Positions 13,001-25,191 of a DNA stretch of 64,000 nt are shown here, piece by piece. How positions within the stretch are numbered: the first letter of the stretch is position 1; every line of letters begins with the position of its first letter. The DNA comes from Ptychodera flava (Eukaryota; Hemichordata; Enteropneusta; Ptychoderidae). The stretch spans positions 7,871,001 through 7,935,000 of the forward strand of contig NC_091932.1 of the NCBI RefSeq assembly GCF_041260155.1, given 5' to 3'. The notes under the pieces are model-generated. The model had not been told where the DNA came from and searched no databases. It saw only the letters and a program-made list of their open reading frames with translations. The position numbers were made by a program, and so were the translations under genes.

Positions 13001-15084
13001 AAATCTCAGAATATTTTATTGGATTTTATCCCCCCCCACCTCAAGAGGTGTTTGTGTGTTCTGCTTTACTCAAGCGATTGGGGAGGGGTCATGGAATTTT
13101 TGTCATCTTAAAGGGGGTTCATCCATTTTCTCGTGCAATGGTAAACTTGCTCCAAGTCTGTAGGCATACAAATATCAAAACAGAACAAATTTAAGGAATG
13201 AACCTCAGCAGACTGAAAGGCCAGGTGCTAGGCTGGTGCTTAGATCGTGGAGTGAACAGTAACTGCTCTGGCGAGACAAGCCAAGCGACAGGGGTCAGTC
13301 TATCGGGTAGCTGGGTGCAATGGGGTAGCTGGGTTCACTGATTTTGACTGATGTAGCCTATAGGAAGTATTTGCAGGCCCACCCTCGGCCATAATACTGA
13401 ACGCTCCCTAAGTTGCAAGCACCCCTAGGACACTGATGTCGATTTCTTGTCAAATGTGAGTGTTCATGAGTTGCATGGATACCGTTGCCGAAAACGACAC
13501 TATCCCTCGTCAGAATACAATATCCTTCTTCAAATTTGACCTACGCATTGCTGATAGTAATGTCTTCGTCAGAGTTGATGTACGCTCTGCAGCTTTAACG
13601 TAGGCTCTGCAGATTTGAGCTACGCTCTCCAGATTACGAGCTTAAAGTTGGCATGATATCATCCTCGGATTAACATGACCTTTCTGGAACTCTGAAAATG
13701 ACGCTACTCAGCGTCAGCTTCAGTTTCATACCTTTAATAACAAAGCCGAAGTTACTCGACCAGATGGAGGATAAATAATAAACTTTTAAAGAACTTTTAA
13801 AAAACGTGCATTCTTTCAAAATTATCTTTTGCAACGTAAAATTGTTTGGACAGTAATATTTTATCGGCAGACGATCTCAAAAAGACTCACTTTTCTTTTG
13901 TGCTGTTAATTTCAGTCCATGATCTGTTGTGTGTGTTTGTTGGTGTCTTGGTGTCTCATGTGTGTTTCAAATGTATAAAATTCATTACCGTGCAAGGGTT
14001 ATGAAATCCTAATTCGGAGAAAACATCGGGAACAATGTACCTGAATAATATAACTTACGATCTGAATTGTCGACGTGATTTGTATTTAAAGAAACATCAC
14101 CAAACTTGCGGCATTCAAACTTATGGGTAAGAATGTTGCATTGTAACCACGTTGTGGTAAATAGACATAAATATGGTAAGTTACTCAGTATTATGAAAGA
14201 CAAAGGTTATAGTGTTTCGATTAATATTAAAAGTGATATAAAAGGTAAACTCCGCACATAGTTCGTATCGTGGTTGTTTGTGTTTTGAGTATGGAAGTGT
14301 ATGTATTGTAAATGTATATTGTGTTTGGATGATTTATGTAAAGAGTTGATTAGCTATATGGCGAGACGTAGCCGTAATTTACGTTGGTTCGCAAAGACCC
14401 GACACACCCCACACACAGGCGTTAGGAGTGTTCAGTGTAGAGTAATGTAAAAGGCCATTCTTTCTGAGCTGCGTATACCACATTGGCAACTACAATCACC
14501 TGTGACCCCCACATTGGGGTGGAGATAACACAGAAATCCTTCGTTACGCGCCAGACAGAATGCTTATGCGTGTCACTATGGCTCGTATACTCTCGTCTTC
14601 GAATCAAAAGTGTACAGGTGAAAAATGATATCAGCTTAACTTGTCAAAAAATATGCTATCTTAAAATTAAAAGTGTTTTGACTAAAAATAAATCTGCTTG
14701 TACTCAAAACGAATGTGTTTCAGCTCTAAACGAAAGTGCGATGCTTTAAATGGAAGGTATTCTGACTAAAAAATGATATACGTTCTAGACGAAAGTGCTG
14801 TAATTCAAACTGATTAATTTCGGCGTTGATTGCGCGACAAAATTCTACTTATCCCGTTTATTATGTCTCGCAGAACGAAACAACGCTCTTCATCGGAACA
14901 TGTTTCCCAGATTCCTGTACAGAAGATGATGTGGCAATATTCGTCTCAGGAGGTATTTAAACTTATTTAATGGGTATTTTTTCCATGAAATTTACTCTTA
15001 CATTGATAACGCCATCACCACTACCATGATCATAATAATTTTCATTGTGAAATTATTATTGTTATTATTATTATTATTATTATT

Positions 15085-15138
<54 letters not shown>

Positions 15139-16370
15139 GCTGCTGCTGCTGCCGTTGATGTTGTTGCTGCTGTTGTTATTGTTATAAATAATAATACTTT
15201 CCAATTTCTTATTTTTTTCAGGTTTTCGACAGCAACAGTCCAGTCCACATTATGCCTATTCAACGTCCGTTCATTGTGTTCGAGATTATTCTCTACGGAC
15301 ACGAGATATCGTAGCCATGTAAGCTGACAAATACACAAGCATTCAAAGCTGTCTGTAGAATGGAAAATTTTATGGGCATTAGTTGTAAACATTCAATATA
15401 ACCAGATGACGTGTACCGCAAATGGTGCTCCCTCAGCGGGTAAAATATCTGAATTGGGAACTGTGCAACACCATGACTTCGGAATCGGTTCTTCCTTTGC
15501 AAACACGATACAAGATTGCATTACACACGTGTGTGCGTCCTTCTGTGACATACCGATAACCTTGCAATGCATTGCTAACAAATAGTAGGGTAGTGTTAAC
15601 AATATTCTTACCCATTGTGTGTTTTCTTTTCCGTTCATTTGTTTTAAGAGTTGTATGTACGATATTACTGGCGGTTATAATTGTTGGCACAGCATTTGAC
15701 GTCACTTGTAAAAGGAAATCAGAAAATCCACCTAAAAGTGAAGCTGACTATGAATTAGTAGTCCAGACGGAGAGTCAAGACCTTAATCAGCTTAATGAAG
15801 ACAGTCAATTTTCCATGACCTCCGGCACCAACTATCGAGGTACATAACTGTTTTCCTTTACACATAAATGCAAACACGTACACGTATACATTAACACGAT
15901 TGGAACACATTTGGGACAATTGGCTTTCAATATTTAGCAAATTTCCCAAAAGTGTTAGATGCCGTACAGCTGTATGTTGCAATAATGCAAATTACTCATA
16001 AAAACAAGTGTGTAATGTAAAAAGAAAAGCAGATGAGATTATATTTGTAGATTAAATCGGCATTACTTCACCATCCAATTATCCAAAATTGGTTCCAATC
16101 GTGTTACACTAGTATTTAAAGTAATGTTATGTCTATGTCGCTCCAACAGTTTGTGATTGCCAAGACGCCAAAACTCTGATAGGTTTACCGTCCTATAATC
16201 GCTGTGAATAAGGAAATATAAGGAATTTCCGCGTAATACTTGCAGTTATTTGTAGGAGTATATCGTCTCTCTGCAATATATACGAATATACGGTACATAC
16301 ATACATACATACATACATACATACATACATACATACATACATACATACATACATACATACATACATACAT

Positions 16371-16415
<45 letters not shown>

Positions 16416-17030
16416 TAGACAGACAGACAGACAAATAGGTCATCAGAAATATATTCTGTTTATAATTTCTCAGATTTATTAAAGCATATTGTTTCACTCC
16501 TACAGGCACAATAACTCAATGCCTACGAAATTTCTCCATTCTTGAATCTGGCCGACAGATATTGCATACTGACGCTGGACAAAGCAATATTTCTTGTTTA
16601 AATGGCATCCGTGTAATCAGTATGTTTTGGATCGTCTTGATGCATGTGTACGTCTGGATAGGTCAAACTCCTACTGGCTTCAGTGAGTATTATGTGTTTG
16701 CTTTCTCACTGCCATGCTCCTTCTTCCCTTTACAGCGACTAATAAAGATACAAATAGCAGTACATTTCGTCTGATTTCGTCCTATTTGATATTTGACATG
16801 AAATTAAAACTTGAAATTGTTTTTCTTAGAATTATTTACATTATTTATATATTTTATTATGGCAGTACTTGCAGAGAATTATAGCTATATATGGGGTGTT
16901 CTCAATAAGAGATGGACAGCAACCGTCCTGTGGCAAGGATTTCTCGGCGTCGAGGCATTCTTTGTCCTCAGGTAATGCACTATTTGCATGGACACGGTTT
17001 AAAAGTTTTGTGCTTCTGTTACCTTTCATA

Positions 17031-17099
<69 letters not shown>

Positions 17100-20000
17100 T
17101 ATATAAGTATGATGTATGTATGCATGCATTTATATATCTATGTATCTACTATGTATTTATCTTTGTTTCTATATAAACAGTAAGTTTTCCAGAAGTTCAT
17201 TGCGTTCATTAAGTGAATGTACTTCATAAGTATGTTGGCACAATTTATTACAAGCCTTCACAAACTTGCCCGGAAAAATAATAATAAAACAGATAATAAT
17301 TGTATTCAGACAATAATGAAATTACTCAAGGAAAATGAAAACACTCTGAGAACGTTCTTTGTTGTCAAACATAGTTTTTAATATACTAAAACACAGCTTT
17401 TCGATCGGTAACATTTTTACTATAAATCAACCAATCTCCCCATACTTTGTGAAAATAAATAAAACCATGACACCACTGTACAGATTTGCATTTGAAATGA
17501 CCCAACGGCCGGATTCTGCCGACCCGGATCAAACCATAACAACTGAACGTTTCCTAACAATTAGAAGAATAGTTTTTGGAATATTGTTTATCTACCCCGT
17601 TCAGAAATAACACGGTCTTGCTGTCATTGCAGTGGACTGTTAGCCAGTTACTGGACACTCCAACAGTTTGATAAGTGTGGTGGGCCCGGAAAACACCGCT
17701 GGTGGCTGTTCTATTTACATCGCTATTGGAGACTGACACCCGTATATGCGTTTTGCCTGATGATGTACGCCACGCTGACTCTACACATGGGGAATGGTGT
17801 ATGGTGGTTCTCTTGGTACAGCGCCCAGGAAACTTGTCAAAATATTTGGTGGACAAATTTGCTGTACATCAATAATCTATATCCATTCCCAGGAATACTT
17901 CGTGAAGTAAATACATGTTTATTGTCATTTTTGTGTTTGATAGATTATCGGAATCTCTATCGCCCTCGTTTGGTGTTATAATAGTAGAGTTTGATAGTTT
18001 ATTGCTAGCGAGTGTTACGTGTATCAGATTTCTGCATGGCCAAATATGTAGCAAAATTGCTTAGAACGTGACACTGCTACTGAGCAAGCATGAAAAACAA
18101 AACGGCAAAAACCGCTCCAAAATGACTTCTAATCAAGTATACTAAATATTGAAAGGTATATTTGTTGAACTCTTCGACGTCGAAGAAGACAAATCTTCAA
18201 TATTTGTCATTCACAAGCAACATGAGTAGTAGAAGCTACTGGCTTAAAGAAAACATCTTTCCCATAAGATATTCTCGTTCCTAAGAATGCTTCATCGATA
18301 CAAGGTTTTATGTTGTCCTTTTGACATCGACTAGTTGCAAGGTGTTAGTTTTTTTGTTTCCCTCGATGTTTTATCATGTTAAGAACTTTTGTGTCCAAAT
18401 AGAATTGTTAACATGATGCAGTTTGATCAACTGAATGTTAGTTATGATTATAAAACATATTCTCCTATTTCTAGTATGTTGTGTGTATGGGATGGTCGTG
18501 GTATCTTGCAGTTGACATGCAGCTTTATGTCATCAGCCCAGTCTTCATTGTTACTTTTTACAAGTAAGTTTTGCACGGTCGGTCTGTATGTAAAAACACT
18601 TGTAGCAATTTTAACTACTCCTGACATTTACACCTCTGCCTATGTCCGTTAAAATTCACGTTGACTTCAATCGACAGCGTATTACAACATTGGAACGTCA
18701 AAACAAGAGTTATTTCGTGGTAGAAAAAACTTGGCAATACTTAATTCACGGAATTTAGCTATTTCTCTGTTTAGCCTTTAGCAATTACACCATATATTAC
18801 CTTAAGGACCCCACAACGTTACTAGTATAAAAGTGAAATGCAGTCAGTGTCCAGTAATCTTCATTATTCTTCTCTCTTTATCTCTTGCCTATAAATCCTA
18901 AAGGTTTGAAAACCGAAACCTTTTCACTGTAATTATATAAACTAAACTGTAACGCTGTAGAAGCATCTCATGTGTCTCCTTTGTACATTTCTCATGTGAC
19001 GCCCCTTTTGAAATCATCCAGATCCTGGAAAGCTGGGTTGTTTCTCAGCATTGGAACCACTCTATGTTCCTTTGGAATATGTGCCTACCTAGCCACTGTT
19101 CAAGGTATGCCCGTTGGCATGGATACAAGGTATGTACGAGAAATACTGCTCACTCCCTGTAAACTAAGTATCTCTGATTGTTTCAAGGAAGCTTCAACTT
19201 TGATTTGTCATCGATAATACGAAAACACTCAGTCTGTTTCTGATTGTCGAAAATGACGCCACTATTATGGAGCTAATATTGTGCACCTATAAAGCAGAAC
19301 CTGATCAGAAGAACCGTTGTGAATGGAATTTCGAAGCACTGACAAAGCTATTCTCGTGTGTGCACCATAGAGTACGAAAATCTGATTAAAATCTAACATG
19401 AATGTCAGAATCAGTATTTATTTGTTTAGCAAAGCAAATCGTTACATTTGCGAGTTATAATGTTCGTATTTTAATGCTTCATGCTGTATGTAGCATAAAT
19501 CTTTAACTGTAGATTCGCATCTTCTCTATATCGTTTCAGCACAGTTAGAATTAATTTTCTTTTCTGTTCCTCACCATATCTACATGTTATAGCGTAACAA
19601 TCGATCAACAATTAAGGTATTGGCGCTTCAAAAGTAAAAGACACTTCTGCCCAAACTTTTCATGAGGAAACATTAAACGATTCCTTTTCGAAATCAAGGA
19701 TAAAATCAGGGGCACCGTGCAAATAAAAATTCAAAATAGGCGCCATCCTGTATTAACTCTATGGAGAAAAATGAACTTCGATTTTCACAAAAATAAGCCC
19801 GTAAAAACTTCATTAACTCCGTGAACTTCAACATTGTAGACCAAATTGTTGTGAAAATTTGAGAGTCAGAATATATGTTCCCCGAGGCGCATTCTACCTT
19901 AAAAATAATACAAATAATACGACGGTACTAAATCCTAATGATTGTCAAAATCATCATTTTTCTCATCGATTTTCTCACAGGCTTTATCGGCAAGCCAAAT

Positions 20001-23000
20001 ATGAAACAGGTGAATGGATATATTCCAAACCATACTATAGAATACCTCAGTATCTTGTCGGTGTTGGCCTAGGCTACGTGCTGTTCAAATTAAAGGGAAA
20101 GACTGTCAGAATCAATAAGGTCAGTCTTACGTTTTCCTATATACATGACAATCCATGTGGGTCAAAAAAGCTCTCTTACAGTCACCGAATTTTTAGTCAA
20201 AGTGTCTGTTTTAGTATGGATACTGCCGACAAATGACGCCTGTGCTCATTATAGCTTCTAATTATGATACTGTATTTTAATATGAACACCCGTATTCCCG
20301 TTAAAATACGTTATAGGAAATAAGCCAGATCCTCGACATTTACCTATAGATTGGATCATTACCCGGACCACAGACCCTATAGGCTGTAAACAAAATACTG
20401 GGAGCTTGCGGAATTGCTATCAAAATCCGCCCCTCAGTATCCTGAAAAATTTAAAACCCCTTCTGCATGACAACAATTGTCAAGGTCCCGTGCTATCATT
20501 TGGTCAAATATTTATTAGAGATGTACGCCCAGAAGAAAGAAACACGTGTTGCACAGTTCTGCACATAAATGTACGACGTACACTACTTTTTATGACGCAC
20601 GAATAAATATTCTGTAGTGGTTTAACGTCGTCAACATTTACTTCTGTTATTTGTAAATGCATCAGTAGACGTTTTGGATTTGTTTGTCTAAACCGACTTG
20701 AGTCAATCAAAATCTGGCTGGATCATTGTTGGTACCCGCTCTGAAGCGTCAAAATGACAATCATGGAGGAGTATGCAATTGAACTCCATGCTTCGTTTTG
20801 CTGAAAAGTGAAAAATCTGAGCACGGTGACCTATAACCCAAAAATTTGTTTTATTCTTTAAAGGACATGATCTAAACGTTACTTGTAAAGGTTTTAGAAA
20901 ATTAACAATGTTTGGAGATAGAAATATTCCGTCAAACAAAACATATAATCTCTGAAATTTTGGGTGTAATAATGGCAAATTTGGAAAAAATAAATAATTC
21001 CATGTATTCACACACTTTTTATATAACTTAAGAATATTTACTGTCAAAGTCTTTTGTTATTGTAACATTTCATTCAACGTATGAACTTGAAATGGATGGT
21101 TTTATATTTTGATATTAAGTGATTTTCGTGAAAAACAGTGACTTTTCGTCGTCAGTATGTAGAAAATCAAGCATGATGATCTCATCTTTTTTAATGTTTG
21201 ATTATTCTAACAAACTGGAATTCAAAAATCCCTAATGCAAAAATATGGCAACATTTTCATTTTTTCGATCGTATATCCTTTAGCAAACTATATTACGGAA
21301 TAACATTTGTAACTCTTTCCAGTATTTTAGATTTTTGTATCAACTCAAATCTATAATTCCAAATTTTATCGTATTAAATATTCAGTATTCAGCAAATCAA
21401 CACAATCTTCGTATGTGTTATGTACACTAATATTGCTGGCAGTCCCATTTCAGTCCAATATACGATGTGATTAATATGTCAATGTACGATGACACAGCTG
21501 CGTATTCATACTCTGGCTGCGTGACTAAGTTCAAAACATTTCAACATGATTTAAAAATATTTACTTCAAAAACTGATGTTGACACACAACATAATATTGA
21601 CAAAAATAAAAGTTTAATATACTTACAGATCGTTCACATCTTGGTAGCTCTCTATGGACAATGTTTTATTAAAAAATTACAAATATAGGTAGTCATACAG
21701 GAATAGAAGGAAAGTTTATAAACATTCAAGGAAATGCATTTCTTGGTCTACCACAGTCAATATTACACCTATTGTCCCTTTTCAAAGTTTTGGTCATTGT
21801 TTATTTGTAACTGTCATTAAGTCTCCTGGTCTTCCATGTGTTTCTCTCCGGGCCTGATCTTGTACACAAATATTTTTAACTGTCATAAGCGTCATATGAC
21901 CCAAACTGAGACTTCTTCAACTACATCAGAATCAGTCAGAGTCAGATCTATCGCTGTCACTGCCGGTATACAGTGACACTGTCCGTATAGGTAGTAGCAA
22001 GGTAGTAACTGTATTAACTTGGATAATGTTGACTATATTTTTGTTCAGATTATACAACTGGGCGTTCTTGCTGAGAATGTTGAATTGTCCAGTATTCATC
22101 TTGCCAATACACCCTGTGTATGTGTACTGTGCATTTGCATCATTGACATACTACTTTCAGCCTGAACGCTTATTCATTTATCAGCAGTAGTGTTTACATA
22201 TATACGCTTTGTTGAGAAGTTGAATATTTAAGCAATAAATCACACCCAGCGACGGTATACCACGGAATTTTGACCAGTTCATGACATATATGCATGAGCG
22301 ATAGCGACTACATATACGAAGTGAACTGGTCAAAATCGAGTGGTATACCGTCACTGGGTGTGATTAATTGCTATTATAATATAACAGTATAGAAATTCTG
22401 GTATGGAACGCCAAAAAAGGATTTTTGCCCTTGCCGTGAATTCGCGCGTGTGCCAACCGTTCTATATCACGAATATATCACGTTATTGTTACGTCTCGAC
22501 TAATCAGACAGCTGTATTTGCGCCATCAATATACTGGTATGATATAATTTGTTCGCAGTGTTGTAGAAAGATAGCATGGAAACTGTATTCAATACATCGC
22601 ACGGAAATATTGGAAAAAATATCAACAGTTTCACTGTCCCGTTACAAGGTCTACTTAATATGAAAATTCAATGGCATTCATAATATAATTTTAAATTTTT
22701 GCAAAATGAAAGTGATGAAATGGATAAAGTGGTGATAGATTTTTTTCAATTATTACTAGCATTAGAACTGTTGGATGATTTTTAATTGCCTATCAAACTA
22801 TGGTATCTGAAAATAAAAAAAGTAAGGAACCAAATTATTTTCAGATCCCCTTGCACACAGAGCAAAACCTTCCAGTCCCCTCTCTAGACGCCCCAGAATT
22901 TTCAAATTCCCCCTGAATTCGAATTCCTGTAGCGCCCTCCCAGTATTTGTGAATGCAGCCTAAAAGGGTCTTTACACTAAGCGTATGCCTGACACAAGCT

Positions 23001-24625
23001 TGTCTCTGAGAAAGTCCTGGTGGTGACACTCATAAGAAAGCGTGTGGATTTGCAATGGGCCTTTTGCCGTGCAGTTTAACTTATGTAGGGAACCTTCGTC
23101 AGCGTGAAGGACGAGGAAACAGTATGAACTTGCTACTTGTTTACATGATGACATTGTGGCAATCTGTCTACGTCAGAATCTTGATGAGGCACACACTGCG
23201 TGACATCGAACAGAACTGTTCTGTTGTAGTGCTGTTAGTGAAGTGACCAGGAATTGTGCAACAATTGTCCGCACAAAGAGCTTTCTATTTGTCGAACCTG
23301 TCGCTCAGTTTTTGAGCAGTGTGATAAACATGTGAACATTTATAAATGGTTTTATAACAAACAATCTGAGTGGGACAAGTGGGACAACACTCTGTAATGG
23401 ATACCGTTTATTTCTACAGATTTTGAATGTGTTCCTTTGGTGTGTTGCTGCCGCTATCGCGTTAGCTGTTGTCTACGGTGTGTATCCCACAGCAACAGGT
23501 CATCGCTTAACCCAGTTTGCAGCAGTCATCTACAATGTTTTGCATCGATTTGCGTTCTCCGTGTCCATTGGATGGGTGATATTCGCCTGTGCTACTGGCA
23601 ATGGAGGCAAGTAAAAAATACAAGCGCAATCTTCTTTTATTTTATTTAGAGATGAGAAATATACGAATATGAAGTGCCTTATGTATGATATTATTGCATT
23701 GCTTCTAATTTCCATCGTTTGATACAACATAGAACGGTAAAAATATCACATGCTAGAATAATCTGAATCCGTGGTACATTGCGGCCAGTCAATATTCTAA
23801 TTCATTCATTGTGATAGAATATATAACTTGAAATAATATGTTTTTCATCTTTCGTTATGTTGATAAACTTTACTTTACTTTACTTTATTGCTCAACAACA
23901 CACTCAAGGAGTGCGGTGAGGCAAAAATAGAGCTCTTTATGAATCTTGTCTGTGTACCTCATCAGGTCCCGTCAATGCATTGTTATCATGCAGATTCTGG
24001 CTGCCGTTAGCCAAAATAAACTACTGTGCATATCTGGTCCATCTCGGAATTATCTTCTCATATACCTATGGATCTGAAAGTCTATGGTACTACACAGATT
24101 TTCACTTAGTAAGTATTTATACAACAAATTAACAGATCTTGTGCACTCAAGCTGACAGTATGAAAACTATACTCTAAAGCTGATCTCTAAAGCTAATGAG
24201 TGACATTTTCAATACAATTAAGTTTCATATTCCTGGATGAAGTGAAATTTACTTTCTTGTGATGACAGCATGGTTCTGCACCGACATTATCCGAATATGA
24301 CATGTGACTTACCATTAATGTTCTAGACAATTACAGATACTGCCATCATTTTCAATCTGGTTTTTCATCAAGAAGCTTGTAACTATCAAGTCTTCATTTC
24401 AAGTCTTCATCAAATCGTTGCTTAAAAGTTAACATGTGAATAGTCAAAATTATGAGATAATTCGTGGATAGTCACGATAACTAGTATTTCGATACAAAAT
24501 CATACATTAATTGACATGGTTTTCATTCATTAACGCAGGTTGTTGAATTCATAGGAATCCTGGTCATCAGCTATGGAATTGCCTTCATTGCCACTATGGC
24601 TGTCGAGATCCCTTTGTTGGTCTAG
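10047..24625 (+). CDS. NRF-6-like membrane acyltransferase, copy 1 (14 exons)
   Basis: Exons: 10047-10263, 11308-11462, 14874-14952, 15222-15318, 15649-15839, 16506-16682, 16875-16971, 17633-17906, 18475-18563, 19022-19129, 19981-20119, 23420-23606, 23966-24108, 24539-24625. Phases agree throughout, and the sum is 2040 nt (679 aa), near the usual NRF-6 length. The first ATG (10047) gives a signal peptide ending near SLIANA. Exons 1-4 encode the lumenal/extracellular NRF domain with conserved Cys (LSCYRNM, YWMC, GTCFPDSC). Exon 5 holds a membrane helix (ILLAVIIVGTAFDV). Exons 6-14 form the acyltransferase-3 domain, with LNGIRVISMFWIVLMHVY (Arg...His signature), HRYWRLTPVYAF and about ten hydrophobic segments. 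Family members are multi-pass proteins tied to lipid or sterol handling in worms and flies; the substrate here is unknown. Intron 12 begins with GC. The in-frame TAG at 24623 lies one base out of register with copy 2, whose alignment would put the stop at 24664-24666. Exon 7 could also start at 16866. Confidence 0.88.
11520..11836 (-). mobile_element. ~300-bp TIR repeat (family A), copy 2, in intron 2
   Basis: The ends are inverted: left TTTAAGGTAGTATGCACCTCG, and the reversed right end gives TTTAAGGTTACATGCGCCTCG. It lies in intron 2 of the first acyltransferase gene, antisense relative to copies 1 and 4. It is non-coding. Confidence 0.7.
12293..12710. repeat. Diverged tandem duplication of ~200 bp in intron 2
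   Basis: Two neighbouring segments (roughly 12293-12530 and 12535-12710) share ordered blocks: a TCATAG...GTATCAACAT start, a 'tttttgta' block, 'aagtacattta', and a 'tgcatagatat/tgcacagatat' end. Similarity is clear but low, so the boundaries are approximate. Confidence 0.45.
15046..15186. repeat. Trinucleotide repeat (TTA then TTG/TGC) in intron 3
   Basis: A run of TTA units passes into TTG units and a short TGC stretch, then back. It fills much of the 269-bp intron 3 of the first acyltransferase gene. Poly-Asn and poly-Thr frames on the minus strand are artefacts of the repeat. Confidence 0.95.
15892..16106. mobile_element. 215-bp MITE with TA-flanked inverted ends, copy 1
   Basis: The left end TAACACGATTGGAAC is mirrored by GTTCCAATCGTGTTA on the right, followed inwards by further matched sequence (TTTGGGACAATTGG against CCAATTATCCAAAA). 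TA at both ends fits a Tc1/mariner-type target duplication. A second copy lies at 26706-26908. It sits in intron 5 of the first acyltransferase gene. Confidence 0.75.
16291..16433. repeat. Compound microsatellite (CATA)n(CAGA)n in intron 5
   Basis: About 19 CATA units are followed by about 15 CAGA units with one CAGATAGA interruption. It lies just upstream of exon 6 of the first acyltransferase gene. Confidence 0.97.
17034..17098. repeat. (TA)n microsatellite in intron 7
   Basis: A perfect TA dinucleotide run of about 32 units in intron 7 of the first acyltransferase gene. Confidence 0.97.
19612..19906 (-). mobile_element. ~300-bp TIR repeat (family A), copy 3, in intron 10
   Basis: Same orientation as copy 2. 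It has the family's 'ggggcaccgtgcaaat' and 'ttaactctatggagaaaaat' blocks and ends in the reversed TAAGGTAGAATGCGCCTCGG. It is immediately upstream of exon 11 of the first acyltransferase gene. Confidence 0.7.
22231..22371. mobile_element. Foldback element with ~50-bp arms in intron 11
   Basis: The left arm (22231-22282, starting AGCAATAAATCACACCCAGC) is the near-perfect reverse complement of the right arm (22321-22371, ending CTGGGTGTGATTAATTGCT). A ~38-base spacer separates them. The structure fits a small foldback MITE. It lies in the 3.3-kb intron 11 of the first acyltransferase gene. Confidence 0.7.
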
Positions 24626-24777
24626 AAACAGTCCTGATACCAAGCGCAGCAAAGAAACATCCGTAGAATTTACAAATTAATGTATCGTGTGTTCCCTTGG
24701 CGTTTTTAGCGTATATATAATATATATATAAATATGATAAAATAAGTTACAGGGTATTAGCTGCCCAGTGTCTATTT

Positions 24778-24989
24778 TTCAGTCTTCCTGTCTGTCTCTT
24801 TGGCTATCTGTCTGTCTATCTGTCAGAATGGCAGTCTGTGTGTCAGTATGTATGTCAGTTGCATGTCAGTCAGTATGTCAGTATGTCAGTATGTATGTCA
24901 GTATGTATGTCAGTCAGTATGTCAGTATGTCAGTCACTATGTCAGTATGTATGTCAGTCACTATGTCAGTATGTATGTCAGTATGTCAG

Positions 24990-25020
<31 letters not shown>

Positions 25021-25086
25021 TGTATGTATGTATGTATGTATGTATGTATGTATGTATGTATGTATGTATGTATGTATGTATGTTTA
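24778..25086. repeat. Tetranucleotide array (GTCT/GTCA/GTAT/TGTA)
   Basis: Mixed 4-base units evolve along the array: GTCT first, then alternating GTAT and GTCA, ending in uniform TGTA. It lies in the expected 3' UTR of the first acyltransferase gene. All three forward frames stay open only because 4-base units avoid stops; this is not coding. Confidence 0.95.
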
Positions 25087-25185
25087 TGTAGAGTTGTCAC
25101 GTATGCTTTCTTTCGCCTTTTGGATGAGCTTTACAGGAATTTTCTTTCATGCAAGTTACTGATCTAAGTTCCAATACAAGTCTGG

Positions 25186-25191
25186 AATAAA
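25186..25191 (+). promoter_or_regulatory. Candidate polyadenylation signal for acyltransferase copy 1
   Basis: This is the first clear AATAAA after the stop, about 520-560 bases downstream, followed within 30 bases by TG-rich sequence. No transcript evidence is available. Confidence 0.4.

Noticed and set aside
14998-15392. Poly-Asn and poly-Thr minus-strand frames
   Set aside because: Trinucleotide repeat in intron 3, antisense to acyltransferase exon 4.
16185-16509. Repetitive Met/Tyr/Cys/Val or His/Thr/Tyr frames
   Set aside because: Produced by the CATA/CAGA microsatellite on both strands.
24768-25162. Three overlapping Cys/Val/Met/Ser-rich frames
   Set aside because: Produced by the GTAT/GTCA/TGTA array. 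All three frames are open together, and no splice or start context supports coding.
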